64,000 bases of DNA from Apostichopus japonicus (taxonomy: Eukaryota > Echinodermata > Holothuroidea > Aspidochirotida > Stichopodidae): assembly GCF_037975245.1 (NCBI RefSeq), contig NC_092565.1:4027499-4091498 (forward strand), read 5' to 3'. Made by a program: the position numbers and the translations under genes. The notes beneath the pieces are model-generated. The model was not told the origin of the DNA. It made no database searches and saw nothing but the letters and a program-made list of their open reading frames with translations. Shown here piece after piece: positions 38,289 to 50,200 of the stretch (within the stretch, counting starts at the first letter, position 1; each line of letters starts with the position of its first letter).

Positions 38289-41200
38289 TCATCTTTTATC
38301 TAACATCTCTTTCATCCTCTGGACCATACCGGCATCCGTGGACTTTGTGATGAATTCGGGTGCCCTTAGAACACCCCCCATGTAGACGGACGATTTCTGG
38401 TATTGCATCTCGGAATTCTTGGAACTTCTCGCTGAACAGTGAAATTCCTCAACATTGGTTTCTTTCAGGATTCTTTCTAGATTTCTGTCATTAATTCCGC
38501 CTCCTGTGAGTAAATAAAATTATAAAACATGGGTTTAAAGACAAATTTGAGCTTAAATTCCTGGGAAACCCACTAGAGACTTTAGGGAAATCCATAACTG
38601 AGCTTTAAGAATCAGCATAAGCACCCGGACTTAAATTTGAGAAATTCAATTTTGGTCCAAAATTGACTGTTTTGTAAGGCAATACCCTTATCATTTTGTA
38701 AAAATTGTGGCCAAAATCAGGACTTTCTCAATTCTTCCCAAAATCATGTAATATATATCAGCTATAATTATGTTCATATTGTTTCCCATTTGCAAGAAAA
38801 TACCATAAAATCTTCTTCATACTCTTAATATTATAATAAGGCGAAATGAAGCTTAAACTCCTTGGGAATTCCACTTGAGACTTTTTCAATTCTTTTCCAA
38901 AATCATTTATTATGGGGTAGAGCACACTTCTCTTTATATATCAGGCAAAATTATTTTCAGTTTGTTTCCCATTAAAAAGGAAAGACCATAAAGTTTTATT
39001 CATAGTCTCATAATTTTAATAATATAAAGTAATAACCAGAATGCATTGAAGTTTTGATGACTTAATTGCAATAGACTTCTGATTATTCACCAGAAATAGC
39101 TTTTATTATATAAATGTCCTGATTTCTACCATGAGATACGGTATAATTTTAAAAGGTTTCCAGAGTTTGACAGCTGGTGACCTAGACGACCTTTGACCTC
39201 CACCAAAAGCAATTGAGTTTTTCTATTCAATATAACGTATCCACATGGCATTTACAAAAAATATCCATGAGTCCTAACTTAAGATATAGTGTTTACAAGG
39301 TTTTCAGTGTTTGACATCTGGTGACCTTAATCCTCCACATTAAACAATAATCTTCTTCTCATAATAATTCATGCACATGCCAAGTATAACAAGATTTCCA
39401 CAATTTGACCTCTGGTGACATGACCTCCACCAAATTCCAAAACAACAGAATTCTTGTACTCAACGTGTCAGAACTATATACTCAATATGATATTGGTCCA
39501 AGCTTATCTTCTTTTGTATCGTGTTAACAAGGTTTTCACAATTTGACTACTGGTGACCCCAAATGACCTCCACCAAAAACAATAAGGGTTCTTGAACACA
39601 ACGTGTTACAACTACACACCAAATATAAGATTGTTCCAAGCTTCTTTCTTGCGTTATCGTGTTAACAAGGTTTTCACAATTTGACCACTGGTGACCCCAA
39701 ATGACCTATGATCTCCACCAAAACAATAAGAGTTCTTGAACTCAAGGTGTTACAACTACATACTAAATATGAGATTGGTCCAAGCTTGCCTTCGTGAGAT
39801 ATTATGTTGACATGTTTTCACAATTTGACCTTGTGAGAAACTCTTGGTGCTATGAAGTCTTTCCTCACCTCCTCTCAAATTGTATCCAGAGTTTCATTAC
39901 CTTTTCCCTTGAAAAAATTGCCTCACTTATTAGCTCACTTGTGAAACTTTGAGCAAAGTGTACGGCGAGGAAGCACAAAGCCAACTGGCTTTTTATATAT
40001 TTTTTTTTATAGTCTCCTTATATTGTTAGGATCAAATATTAGAAACGAGCATTATTTCTCAACAGTTACAGTGGTGCAGTGGTCAGTGCCTGTACCTAAA
40101 GATTCTATGTTTCTGGGTTCAAACCCCAGTGAGGGCAGTTTGCTTTTTCTATTCTTATACCATTTTCCTTCCATTATGAACCTTAAATATTAGAAACGAG
40201 CATTATTTCTCAACAGATACAGTGGCGCAGTGGTTAGTGCTTGTACCTGCAGAGCAAGACAAACTCCTTGTGTAGGGGTTCAATTCCCACAGGATGCATG
40301 TCCATGGTTCAAGTCCAGCCAGAGCCTTTTACTTTTCTGTTCTTTGAAGCAGGTGGAAGTATAAAGGTAAGAAACGAAGTTGATTCCTTGGGAACCAAAA
40401 TGGTGTGATTGGTAGTTCCGTTGGATTGGAAATTTCTGATCGGCTCGGTTCAAGACCAGGGTGAGTGATCGCTGGCAAAAGGGAGTTCGCCGGCACCCCT
40501 CCCCCCTGACAAGGTTCCCAAGCGGACAAGGGAGTTTGCCGGCACCCCTCCCCCCTGACAAGCTTCCCTCTCCCTGACAAGGATCAGTGGAGAAAATGTT
40601 TTATAAAAACACTAAGTCCAAACAACTGGATCTTTAAATATTTGAAAAGCAAGCCAAAGCTTTCTCCCACCTTATGGTCTGGTGGTAGAGAAACAGTTTT
40701 GGCAGCAGAAGGTCCCTGGTTCAATACCAACTACTGCTTTCTTTTCCTCAAAATATATCCTACCTTGTTAAGCAGCTTGCAGAACACTCAACAATAAAAT
40801 GTCTTTAAAAAATTCAATACATGCAAAAAAAAATACTTCAGCTTTATTTGTTTATTTAGAACAAACCATTCCATAACAGGTGAATTTAATAAGTACTTTT
40901 AACCATTCCTTAGAAGCAGAGAGTTGTTAGAGAAGGATTACATTTGCTTCTAATATTTTTAAGGTTTAATTAAGGATGCTTAGAACATGCACAATTTGTT
41001 CATGGACAGGACTTTTCTCTAGCTCAACCTCCTATCCTGTCCCAAAACAAACTGTTCTAATCAGAATAATTTCATAAAAGACAGCAGCATAGTACAGCGG
41101 TGTAGGATTACCACAAACTTTTTTGAGTAAACTACCGCATAATAACTACCAAGCCATTCCTCCCCTCACACCTACCACCTCCCAGACTCCCTCCTTCAAC

Positions 41201-44200
41201 TCCCCCCCCCCCCCACCCCACCTTCATATTTGCATTACTCTGTTATCTTAGCAAGAGTATAAATACAAACCTGTGTACTTTTGAGCATTTTGGAACAAAA
41301 AAATTACTTCAATGCATTGATATTATTTACTCATATTTGAGTCGAAAATTCAACAAATGTTGCAATTTCATGATGATGATTGTCAATATTACATCAATGC
41401 AAACATTTGGATTTAAAAGCCACTTCCATGCATGATTCTGATGGTTAGTTTGCTGATCCGATACAAAAGCAAAGATTTAAAAGATATGAGGTTATCTTTG
41501 ACCTCAATCAATTTCTCAGAAAATTTGGAGGGCTTAAACCTAAAGGAAATTCTGTTCATTATTCTATTAATATATATATATATTTTTTTGTAGGTAGGAG
41601 AAAGTGGGAGGGATACAGATAAATATCATAACAAAAATTGATTCCATGATTTATAGTTTGGACTACTTTTTTTACCTGGCATAATAATTATCCTGTTGTG
41701 AGCTTTCTCAACCAGAGATCTGATGAGCGGGGCACCTTCCAAGACGGAGGATTCTTGTCCTGATGTTAGAATTCTCTCAAAGCCGAGACAAATTATCGTT
41801 TCCATGGCAATAAAAGGATCCTGACACATATCAAAAGCTGCCAAAAAAATAGACATACAACGAACTATTGAATGCTTTACAATAAGTTGCCTTGGAAAAT
41901 TGATAATAGCTGTACTTAAGTGAATTCCTATAAAAAGGACTTGCGATTAATATTCTTCACATAACTAAAAATATTCTGTTTTTGTAATCAGTACTGTACT
42001 CCCCATTTCCCCCTCCCCCCTCATTATCTTTCATATTTAAATGCTGAGCACCCCAAAACCTATCATGAATTTCTCCAGGTAGCTGTTAAGAGTATAACCT
42101 GAGCATGACAAATATGACATACTTGCAATTTATCCTCGCTTAAGTTTTAAGCAAAACTGAAAAATAACTTACCTCTGTGGAACGTTACGGGAAGAGGCTT
42201 ACACAATGCTGGGAATAAATGGTAGAAAGCAAGTTAAAAACAATTGCAATATATTTCACCCTATCAAGTGGAGAGACATTGGGGATCTTTGGCCACATGC
42301 TAAATCAACAGAGGGGCATTGTCTTTTATCACTCTCTAGTTACACAAAACTTGACAAGCTGCAGTCTCTGAATTCACTTAGAAAGAATGCCTTTGAAAAA
42401 TCTTCTTTGGAAAGTTCTGGGCAAAGTACCGGGCAAAGTACCTGCACATTCTCTTACTGACACATAATGTTTCATATTCAAACTGATATTATACATTTTT
42501 AACAACCATAACTAGGAATGCAATGTTGCCCACAGTTCTTTTGGCAACTTAACACATGCCTCATCTTCCACCAATCAGAAAGCTCCTATAAGGCATTTTC
42601 GTGCACATACGTCAAACTGAGTTGACGCTGCAGGCTTCGGTGAATTTGGATCCAGGTCTCCGAAATGGAACGTACTGGACTATTAAAGACCTGAGATTCT
42701 TGTAAATATTGAATACAAGATCTTTGGAAACATAGTTTCAAGACTAACACATAGATCGAGATACTGTATGTTACAGCACGCTACATACAGAATCTTTGGA
42801 GCTCCATAAACATGATAAATCGCGTGCATCACAACCCAGAGCTGTTATCTTTGGTTCTGTCAGGACCAACAAAGCAGAGTGCTAGCTAGCTGGTCACAGG
42901 GATCGATGGACTGTACATAAAGTTAGTGATGAAGTGCAATACTGTACATTTGAGCATAGGCCAAACATTCTAGGCTAGGCTTTGTTGGATAGTTACTTAG
43001 CGCCACCAAATAATCTGTTTACGATATAGTTTGATGTATGTTAATTTATGCATACCTTAATTTGAATGGTATGGTTTGTGTTATGTAACGTCTACCAAGG
43101 TTTCTTGGAGAACACGTTCTTGTTAATAGCTCACAATACATTACGTTAACCGTTTAGACGGATCATTTGCGTTATACTGTTTTGTCAAGTTTTCATATAA
43201 GTTTGTTAGGTTGTCCCAGGACCGACACAACAGGCTTTAGTGTTGTTTTTGATAGGTTAGGCTATAATTCAAAAGCAGATTATGTGTAGTGCAAGCTTGT
43301 ACTTGAACAATCGCGATTTAGATTTTGAGCGCAATTAATCGAACTTCCAAAGTGTAATCACAGCTACTGGTGATTAATCGATTACCACAGACTTTCACAA
43401 TCCGTAACACTAACAACATAAAATAAGCCATACAAAAAAGAAAGGAAAAAAGAAGATGAAAATAGTTGTAGTTAACAAAGTGAGAAATTTACCTAAAAGT
43501 TCTGTGCAGAGAGATGAATCAACATGCCCATCACTGAAAAAAAAATAAGAAGACAAATATAACATTCATAACGATAACTTAAATGATTCGTTCAGTCTCC
43601 CTTTTTGATGTTAATATGGCAAAGTGGGTAATCATTGATGCTGGAATTGCACATTTTACCAGACTGAAGTGAGTTCCATGAGTGATTGAACTGAAGAAGT
43701 GAGCACCATGAATAATTGAACTGATGAAGTCAGTACAATGAAAGATGACATGAGTACCATGGATGATGGATTTGATGGAATGAGTACCGTTAATGATGGA
43801 ATTGACTTAGTGAGTACCATGACTGATTGAAATGATAAAGTGAGTACCATGGCAGATTGAACCGATGAGGTGAGTACCATGAATACTGGTATTGATGAAG
43901 TGAGTACTATGGCTGATGAAATTGATGAAGAGAATTGGTGAGTACCATGACTGATTGAAATGGAGTGAGTACCATGAATGACGGAACTGATGAGATGAGT
44001 ACCATTGCTGATTGAACCGATGTAGTGAGTACCATGAATGATGGAAATGATAAAGTGAGTACCATGGCAGATTGGACCGATGAGGTGAGTACCATGAATA
44101 CTGGTATTGATGAAGTGAGTACTATGGCTGATGAAATTGATGAAGAGAATTGGTGAGTACCATGACTGATTGAAATGGAGTGAGTACCATGAATGACGGA

Positions 44201-46737
44201 ATTGATGAGATGAGTACCATGGCTGATTGAACCGATGTAGTGAGTACCATGAATGATGGAATTGATCAAGTGAGTACCATGACTGATCGAACCGATGAGG
44301 TGAGTACCATAAATGATGGCAAAGATGGAGTGAGTTAGTATCATGGCTGAAGCAATTGATGAAGTGAGCACCATAAATGTTGGACCTGAAAAAGTTAGTA
44401 AGTACTATGAATGATGGAATTGATGAAGTGAGTACCGTGACCGTTGGAACTGAATTATTACCTTGACAGGGCTCCTATGACAAAACCGTCAGCTTTGTGA
44501 GCCTTGAATATCTGGATGTCCTGTCTCATGACCTGTATCTCTAAGTCAGAATACCTGAAATCTCCCCCTCGTGGTCTGATTAAGACAAACACTGGAATCT
44601 TACAACGGCCCTTTATGACTTGCAGCAGACCTGAAAAAATTCATAAAAAAAAAGTGGAAGGTTTTTTCAAAATTGTTATATATTAATAAAAACATCCTTC
44701 TTCTATATTTTAAGGAAATAAAATGCCTTTCTGCACCACACATGGGTACAACTACGCAATGTATTACATTTTAAACAATCATAATTCACACAGATTGACT
44801 AATATAGCTATACACAATGAATTTAAACAAGTTAGCATACTTAAACAGTTGTAATTAAGACATGTGCTATTAACCTATAATTTCTGAGACAGTTTCTACA
44901 ATGCTATGTGTCTTAAGTTTGACACAAATTTTCCGAGCCAAGCTACAATGATATCATCTTACAAGAAACCAGAAAGGACAAAATTCTACCATTAAACCAC
45001 ACTGTGCGGTCAAACAAGTACCTTGACCATCACAACTTAAAGAAATTATGAGCTGTTAAGTCATATATTGGCAATTTTATAAATGGAAACAAGTATATAA
45101 AAATGTTACAGCGAGTTCAGTTACTGTAAATAAACTTCATTTCTGAATTTTAAAGATTAAACTGATTACCTAAACTTGGTGTTGTGCCACCTTCAAATAA
45201 ATTTGAACAAAGCTCCAGCCTTGTTGCTCCTGAAATGAAAACCAAAACAAGCAGTGAAAACCATGTAAATTGTTACCATTTTAAATTTGATTTCCTTTGA
45301 CTCAAAAAGGAAAAACTTTCAGCTCAAAACTATGAATAGCAGATAACTCAATAAAGACAATTGATGTGAAATTGCATAGAACGGTATCATTTTAACTGAG
45401 CTTTTAGGGCATTAAACTGGAAAGGTTGAAGTTTAAATTTGGCAAGCAAGTACTGAGACTTTAAAAGGCCTAAACACTGAAACTAAATTAAACTGTCAGT
45501 TTATGCAATGTTTTTAAACAGTCTGGTAATTCAAACAAGAGGGTAATCCATGATGTTACGGATCGCATCCCTGGCATGTGCACCGATCAGCAACACTTTT
45601 TTTTTCTGTTATTCAATTTGGAGAGTAAATGGCAAGGTGACTTGAGCACTGACAAATTCACTGAGTACTCACTTATCCTCAATCATCAAGAATAGATTAC
45701 TACAGAAAATATCAAATCATATCTAAGATGGTCAATGTCCCTATCAACGATGACAAGGTACAGGTCTATTTTACAGCACATTTGAAAAATACTGGCTTAT
45801 CATCTTAAGCTGTCAACCTGTTTTTCCCAAAGTGAAGTAAAACGGTGGTCTAAATATTGTATTCAACGAATCATCACCATGCATCCACTAGCATTTGTTA
45901 CCGAATGTTCATAATATCTTACCTGTTAATTGTTTCTGTTCAATGCAAAGAATGAAAGGAAGACCTTTCCTATTGTATCTGCTATATATAATTTAAATTA
46001 CAAGAAGAGGGGAGTATTTGTAACTTTTCATAAGTATTGCAAGTGAATTTCAGATGCATTATACTCGTTTAGTTGCCTGCATAGTTGTAGTTATGGAAAC
46101 AGCACTATACATATATTGAGGAAGATCCTTCTATGGAAATTGCCCAGTTTCTTCAAACTCTGTAAAATATAGATGTGCATGTTGCAATGTACATTGCAAA
46201 CCTTACAAAAATTAATTTCACAATGAGTACAATTATTGGTTCTATAATCTATGCTTATGCATGCCATATCATCCGAACCACACTTACATTGCAAATGAAA
46301 GTTGCGAACTGAAAGAGGCTTACTAGAACTTAAGGCCAACATTTACGTTAGGCCTATGAAAAATGAAGAAACGCCATTTGAAACATGTTCACACAAAACT
46401 TTCATTCCAATAGCCTTAGTATGACTTGAATGCTATTGCCTGTGCTGGTCTTTAGACCTTTCTAGTTCTGTCTACCAGTTTGTGGCATCCTACAACTGGA
46501 CATGCCATGCCCATAGGCCTAGTAGTAATTGATCGAACCAACTAAGGCTAGGCATAGCCTAACATAGTGATAGGTATACAGATAGGCATGCAATGATAAT
46601 AAATTTTATTTGCCCTAGCCTAGTCCAATGTTATTTTATAAAAAAAAAGGAAAATTAGCCTTTGAAATATTGATATTTTTATAACCTCCTTCCTCTGCAG
46701 AGATGGCGGACTCCACTGAGTCTACACAAACCTCCAT
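38289..46737 (-). CDS. CUTC: Copper homeostasis protein CutC homologue
   Basis: TIM-barrel protein of the CutC family, linked to copper handling. Seven exons in coding order: 46737-46686, 45229-45170, 44630-44462, 43533-43493, 42208-42173, 41837-41676, 38503-38289. Phases agree and the total is 244 residues (human CUTC 273; the extra N-terminus is absent here). Landmarks in order: start MEVCVDSVESA, GGATRLELCSNLFEGGTTPS, GRCKIPVFVLIRPRGGDF, YSDLEIQVMRQDI, SSDGHVDSSLCTELLALCKP, LPVTFHRAFDM, GFERILTSG, RIIIMPGGGINDRNLERIL, EFHCSARS. The first ATG of the open frame was taken, with an in-frame stop upstream. Exons 4 and 5 are very short (41 and 36 bp). Introns hold a ~0.8-kb minisatellite, SINEs and a 140-bp tandem repeat. 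Head-to-head with PLPBP. Confidence 0.95.
39150..39850. repeat. ~140-bp tandem repeat in CUTC intron 6
   Basis: Six diverged units containing AAGGTTTTCACAATTTGACC, CTGGTGACC, TGACCTCCACCAAAAACAAT and CCAAGCTT. Starts lie near 39152, 39298, 39391, 39527, 39667 and 39811, giving a period of about 136-146 bp with one short unit. The same family appears at 55020-55440. Confidence 0.75.
40033..40310 (+). repeat. Tandemly duplicated tRNA-derived SINE pieces
   Basis: Two copies of a ~65-bp segment (TTAGAAACGAGCATTATTTC..., near 40035 and 40188) each run into a tRNA-like A box (CAGTGG(T/C)GCAGTGGT). The first copy continues to a B box GGGTTCAAACCCC; the second to GGGGTTCAATTCCC. No cloverleaf stem pairs well, so these are SINE-type rather than functional tRNAs. 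Confidence 0.6.
40480..40580. repeat. 49-bp tandem duplication
   Basis: GGGAGTT(C/T)GCCGGCACCCC followed by TCCCCCCTGACAAG occurs twice, at 40481 and 40530, with a third partial CCCTGACAAGG. GC-rich against an AT-rich background, inside CUTC intron 6. Confidence 0.8.
40670..40745 (+). repeat. tRNA-like SINE fragment
   Basis: TGGTCTGGTGGTAGAG (A-box-like) followed by TCCCTGGTTCAATACCAA (B-box-like) in CUTC intron 6. Interpreted as a SINE remnant. Confidence 0.45.
43656..44450. repeat. Minisatellite in CUTC intron 3
   Basis: About 25 units of ~30-33 bp of the form GTGAGTACCATG(A/G).TGAT(T/G)GAA.TGAT. A higher-order duplication is visible: the block around 43868-43990 recurs at about 44087-44210. 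It produces artificial repeat ORFs on the minus strand (SSVQSAMVLT-type). Confidence 0.93.
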
Positions 46738-47257
46738 TCTTACAACTATACGGTTTCCTGAGCTAGGACAGTGTTAGATAAAGCGTGAAGTTGTATACAT
46801 GCAGTTGTATCCCGCGTTGTATATACGCTTGTTAATTTTGCGACAGTTTTAGTATACAGATTGTGGGTAGCAGAAGAACGGGAGTTCCCCTTCAAACCGA
46901 CCTCACCATCAGGAATGAGCAGGGTAAAACATCCTTAATTTCCTGTTTTGATTTTCATTTTTATCACGCTTGTTACACTGACATTTTTGAACAATTTGAG
47001 TGTTTGGTAAAATGGCATCACAAACAAATATGTAGTCTACTGTTTTGTTTTTATTGCTGCTATCAAAACTAAGTTTGACTACTTTGTGAACTGTTGACTG
47101 GTTGTGCTAATTTGACCTTCGACATGCGTACAGGTAGACACACATGTTATGCAATGATAAATTACATGGGTATTGTACTTTCTATTGAAGTGTAGGTACG
47201 GTTTCGGTATTTTGAACATTTTGACCCATTAACGTACGTAATGTTGGGAGAAAAATA
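46738..47257. promoter_or_regulatory. Probable bidirectional promoter, CUTC / PLPBP
   Basis: Only 520 bp separate the start codons of the divergent CUTC and PLPBP genes. No TATA box or other motif was clearly recognised. The call rests on arrangement alone. Confidence 0.5.
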
Positions 47258-50200
47258 ATGAACAGAATCATTATGGCAACCGAAAACGAAGTTGGTAAAG
47301 CTCTAAGATCTGTATTAAGTCGAATTGAAGTCTCCAGCACAAAGAGGTCGACGGTAAGCAGGTTTGAACTGTATCTGTGTAACTGTAACTTGTATTTGTA
47401 AATGTAAGAGACAATTGGCCTAGCCTACAGCACAGGCATACTTTGGCCGGGGCATATAGTGTCACTGTTAGTTTCTGTTACTGTTAGTGTGCCTACGTAA
47501 AACCACCTTTCCCCTCCTCCTCGGGGGATAGGCCTACGTTCAATGTATGATCGTTACTATAATGTTAAGAGTACCGTGGCATTGCCTAGGCCCAAAGTAA
47601 GTATGATCTACAGGACAGTGTAACCCTTACAAACATTTTCATATCACTAATTAAATCACAGTTGAACTTGTTAAGCTTCAGAATGATTCCAAAACTGCAC
47701 TGGCTAATCATTTAATATTTACTAAGTTTGGAAATGGTTGGAACCTATGCAAAAGTTTTAGCAAGTTGTGAGTGGGATATCCGTCAAGTGGCAATACTCA
47801 AGCTTGTTCCCACTCCAGAGACTAAACATAGAATCCTCGGTTATGAATTCAACATTGTCTGTACAGATCTACGATTGAACATGACCAGTGCCTAATTTAC
47901 CTCATTATTATTTAGGAAAGTGCCAGGAAACACTTTTGTCTGTCAGATGGGACATTTGCAATGGGTCAAGGGAGCCATTATGCAGACCTTTCAACTCTCC
48001 CGGTTTTACTGGGAGACTCCCGGTTTTTACCCGAACCTCCCGGTCTCCTGGTTTCATATTCTATTCTCCCGGTTTTTAATGTTTTATCACTTGCGAAATT
48101 TCTGAAAATAGCCAACAGTTAGTCCTATGCCTATCGCGTAATAAGTGTAATCTAAAAAATAGATTGATTGTTTACAAACAGGTTACGACTGACACAGTGC
48201 TGTTCGGGACTCTCAACCAATAGCAGGCTGCTTTGTCAGCTCTCAGACTTCGCCCAATGTCGTTATTGTACGTTGGCCTTGGTCGAGTCCTGAATACAGT
48301 ACAGTAGTACGGCGTGCACTGTGCATATGCCATGGTGCACAAGTTTAATAAACACAAGTTGTCACTTGTTTGTATATGCAGCGTACCGAATGTGTGCAGT
48401 TCGCATGTAGGCTACTTGTATACGACAAAAAACAGTTAAGTTCTATGCCGGCACACACTTTACCTGCATCCTCTTCGATGCTAGGTGAATATCACATCTT
48501 AAACTATGATTTAAGAAACGGCTGTTTCAAACATCTCTCTAATTCTTTCGGCGACTTTAATCCCTATTCATTGAGCACAATAGCATAACCTGCGTATAAA
48601 CTCGTACAGGGATTATACAAGGTGTCTACGCGGCAATTTGTTTGTCAATGATTTTATACGCGATTGTACTTGTTTATACGTCTTTATACGATCCTGTGTG
48701 CGTACACATGTCCAGTTATACATGAGCGGTACTGTAGACTATTTATTTAGGAGTATTTATATAATTTCAGTTGAAAATTACCAACCTCCCTATTTTCCCC
48801 ATATTCTCCCGTTTTTTTGGCCCTGAAAAATGTTATTCTCCCTATTTTGGGGTCAAACAGGTTGACAGGTCTGCATTATGTAAAATTACAACTATCTTAA
48901 CCTATCAGTTATCACATAGACCATGTTTCTATTCAGCTGCTTAATTACATTTCTAGGCTTTTAGTTGATAATAAATACATTTTTCTGGAGAATTTTAAGT
49001 TATTAAAATATTAATTACATATTTTACATGTTTCATTATAGGACCTACCAAATCTAATCCCAAGGTTGGTTGCTGTCAGCAAGACAAAACCTGTGTCAAT
49101 GATCCAAGAAGCCTATCAGCATTCCCAAAGATATTTTGGTGAAAATTATGTAAGTATGATTACTTTCATGATATGAATCATAGAATGATGGAATAGCTTA
49201 CAATCAAAATTAAAATCCATCTCGTGTTGATCAGCTTCTTAAAGTTCAACACTATTGCCACCAAATATGCAAAGTAAAAAATAATGATCTTTCATGCTAG
49301 CTCAAACTTCAAAGAGCATTTAAGTTTCATCTGTGTACCATATCCCCACACTGATTAATTCAGTAGTGTAATGTACCTCCATCCCAATGTGTTGCCAATA
49401 TATTTTTTACTAGCATCCCACGAGAGGGGCGTTTAAAGCTTACATGTGAGAAGAAATAAGTTCTTAACGAGTCATGATGCAACATGATATTTATTCCAAA
49501 CTCTTATTTTGATTATCACAGAATTCTTTTGTTTATTTTCAGGTTCAAGAACTTGTAGAGAAATCTCAAAATGTGGAGATAGAATCGAATTGTCCTGATA
49601 TAAAATGGCATTACATCGGTCACTTACAGAGCAACAAAGTCAAGAAACTCCTTGGTAGGTAGATAGATAAAGAACAGCTTCTGAAAAATGAAAAGAAAAT
49701 GATCACTAATATGTGAGAGATTTTACAGTTCTGTGACATTTGTCTTCAACAAGCATGTTACGTATAAAAACAAGTTTGCACAAATATTTAGTTTCTGCTA
49801 TTAGATGGCAGAAAAACTTTCACAACTGATTAAGGTTGATAATATACTTTTAATATCAACTCCTCTTTATTTATTTATTAAAAAAGATTAAAAATGGCAG
49901 AGAAACAATACAAATATAAAATGCCTATTTATATTAATATTGTTCACTCAGTCAGTACAACCAATTATCCTATTGTGCATTATCAGATATTAGGATCAAT
50001 TATTTTAAAATATTTTGAACTATTTTGAAATATTAGTGATGTTAACACAGAGAGATATCCATGGGTATTATTTGTTCGTTTATTTTGCTGTTTTGACGTT
50101 TTCATGTTATGTATGCAATTAATTTAACATATTCCATAACCTGTGTGACTACTTCAAGATCACTTAACTATGATTATTCATAATAAACATATCATGCTTA

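Noticed and set aside
40076-40140. tRNA gene on the plus strand
   Set aside because: A and B boxes are present but the stems do not pair and the copy sits in a duplicated SINE-like unit.
43656-44374. Minus-strand hydrophobic repeat ORFs (MVLTSS-type)
   Set aside because: Produced by the CUTC intronic minisatellite; no splice or start context and the real CUTC exons flank them.
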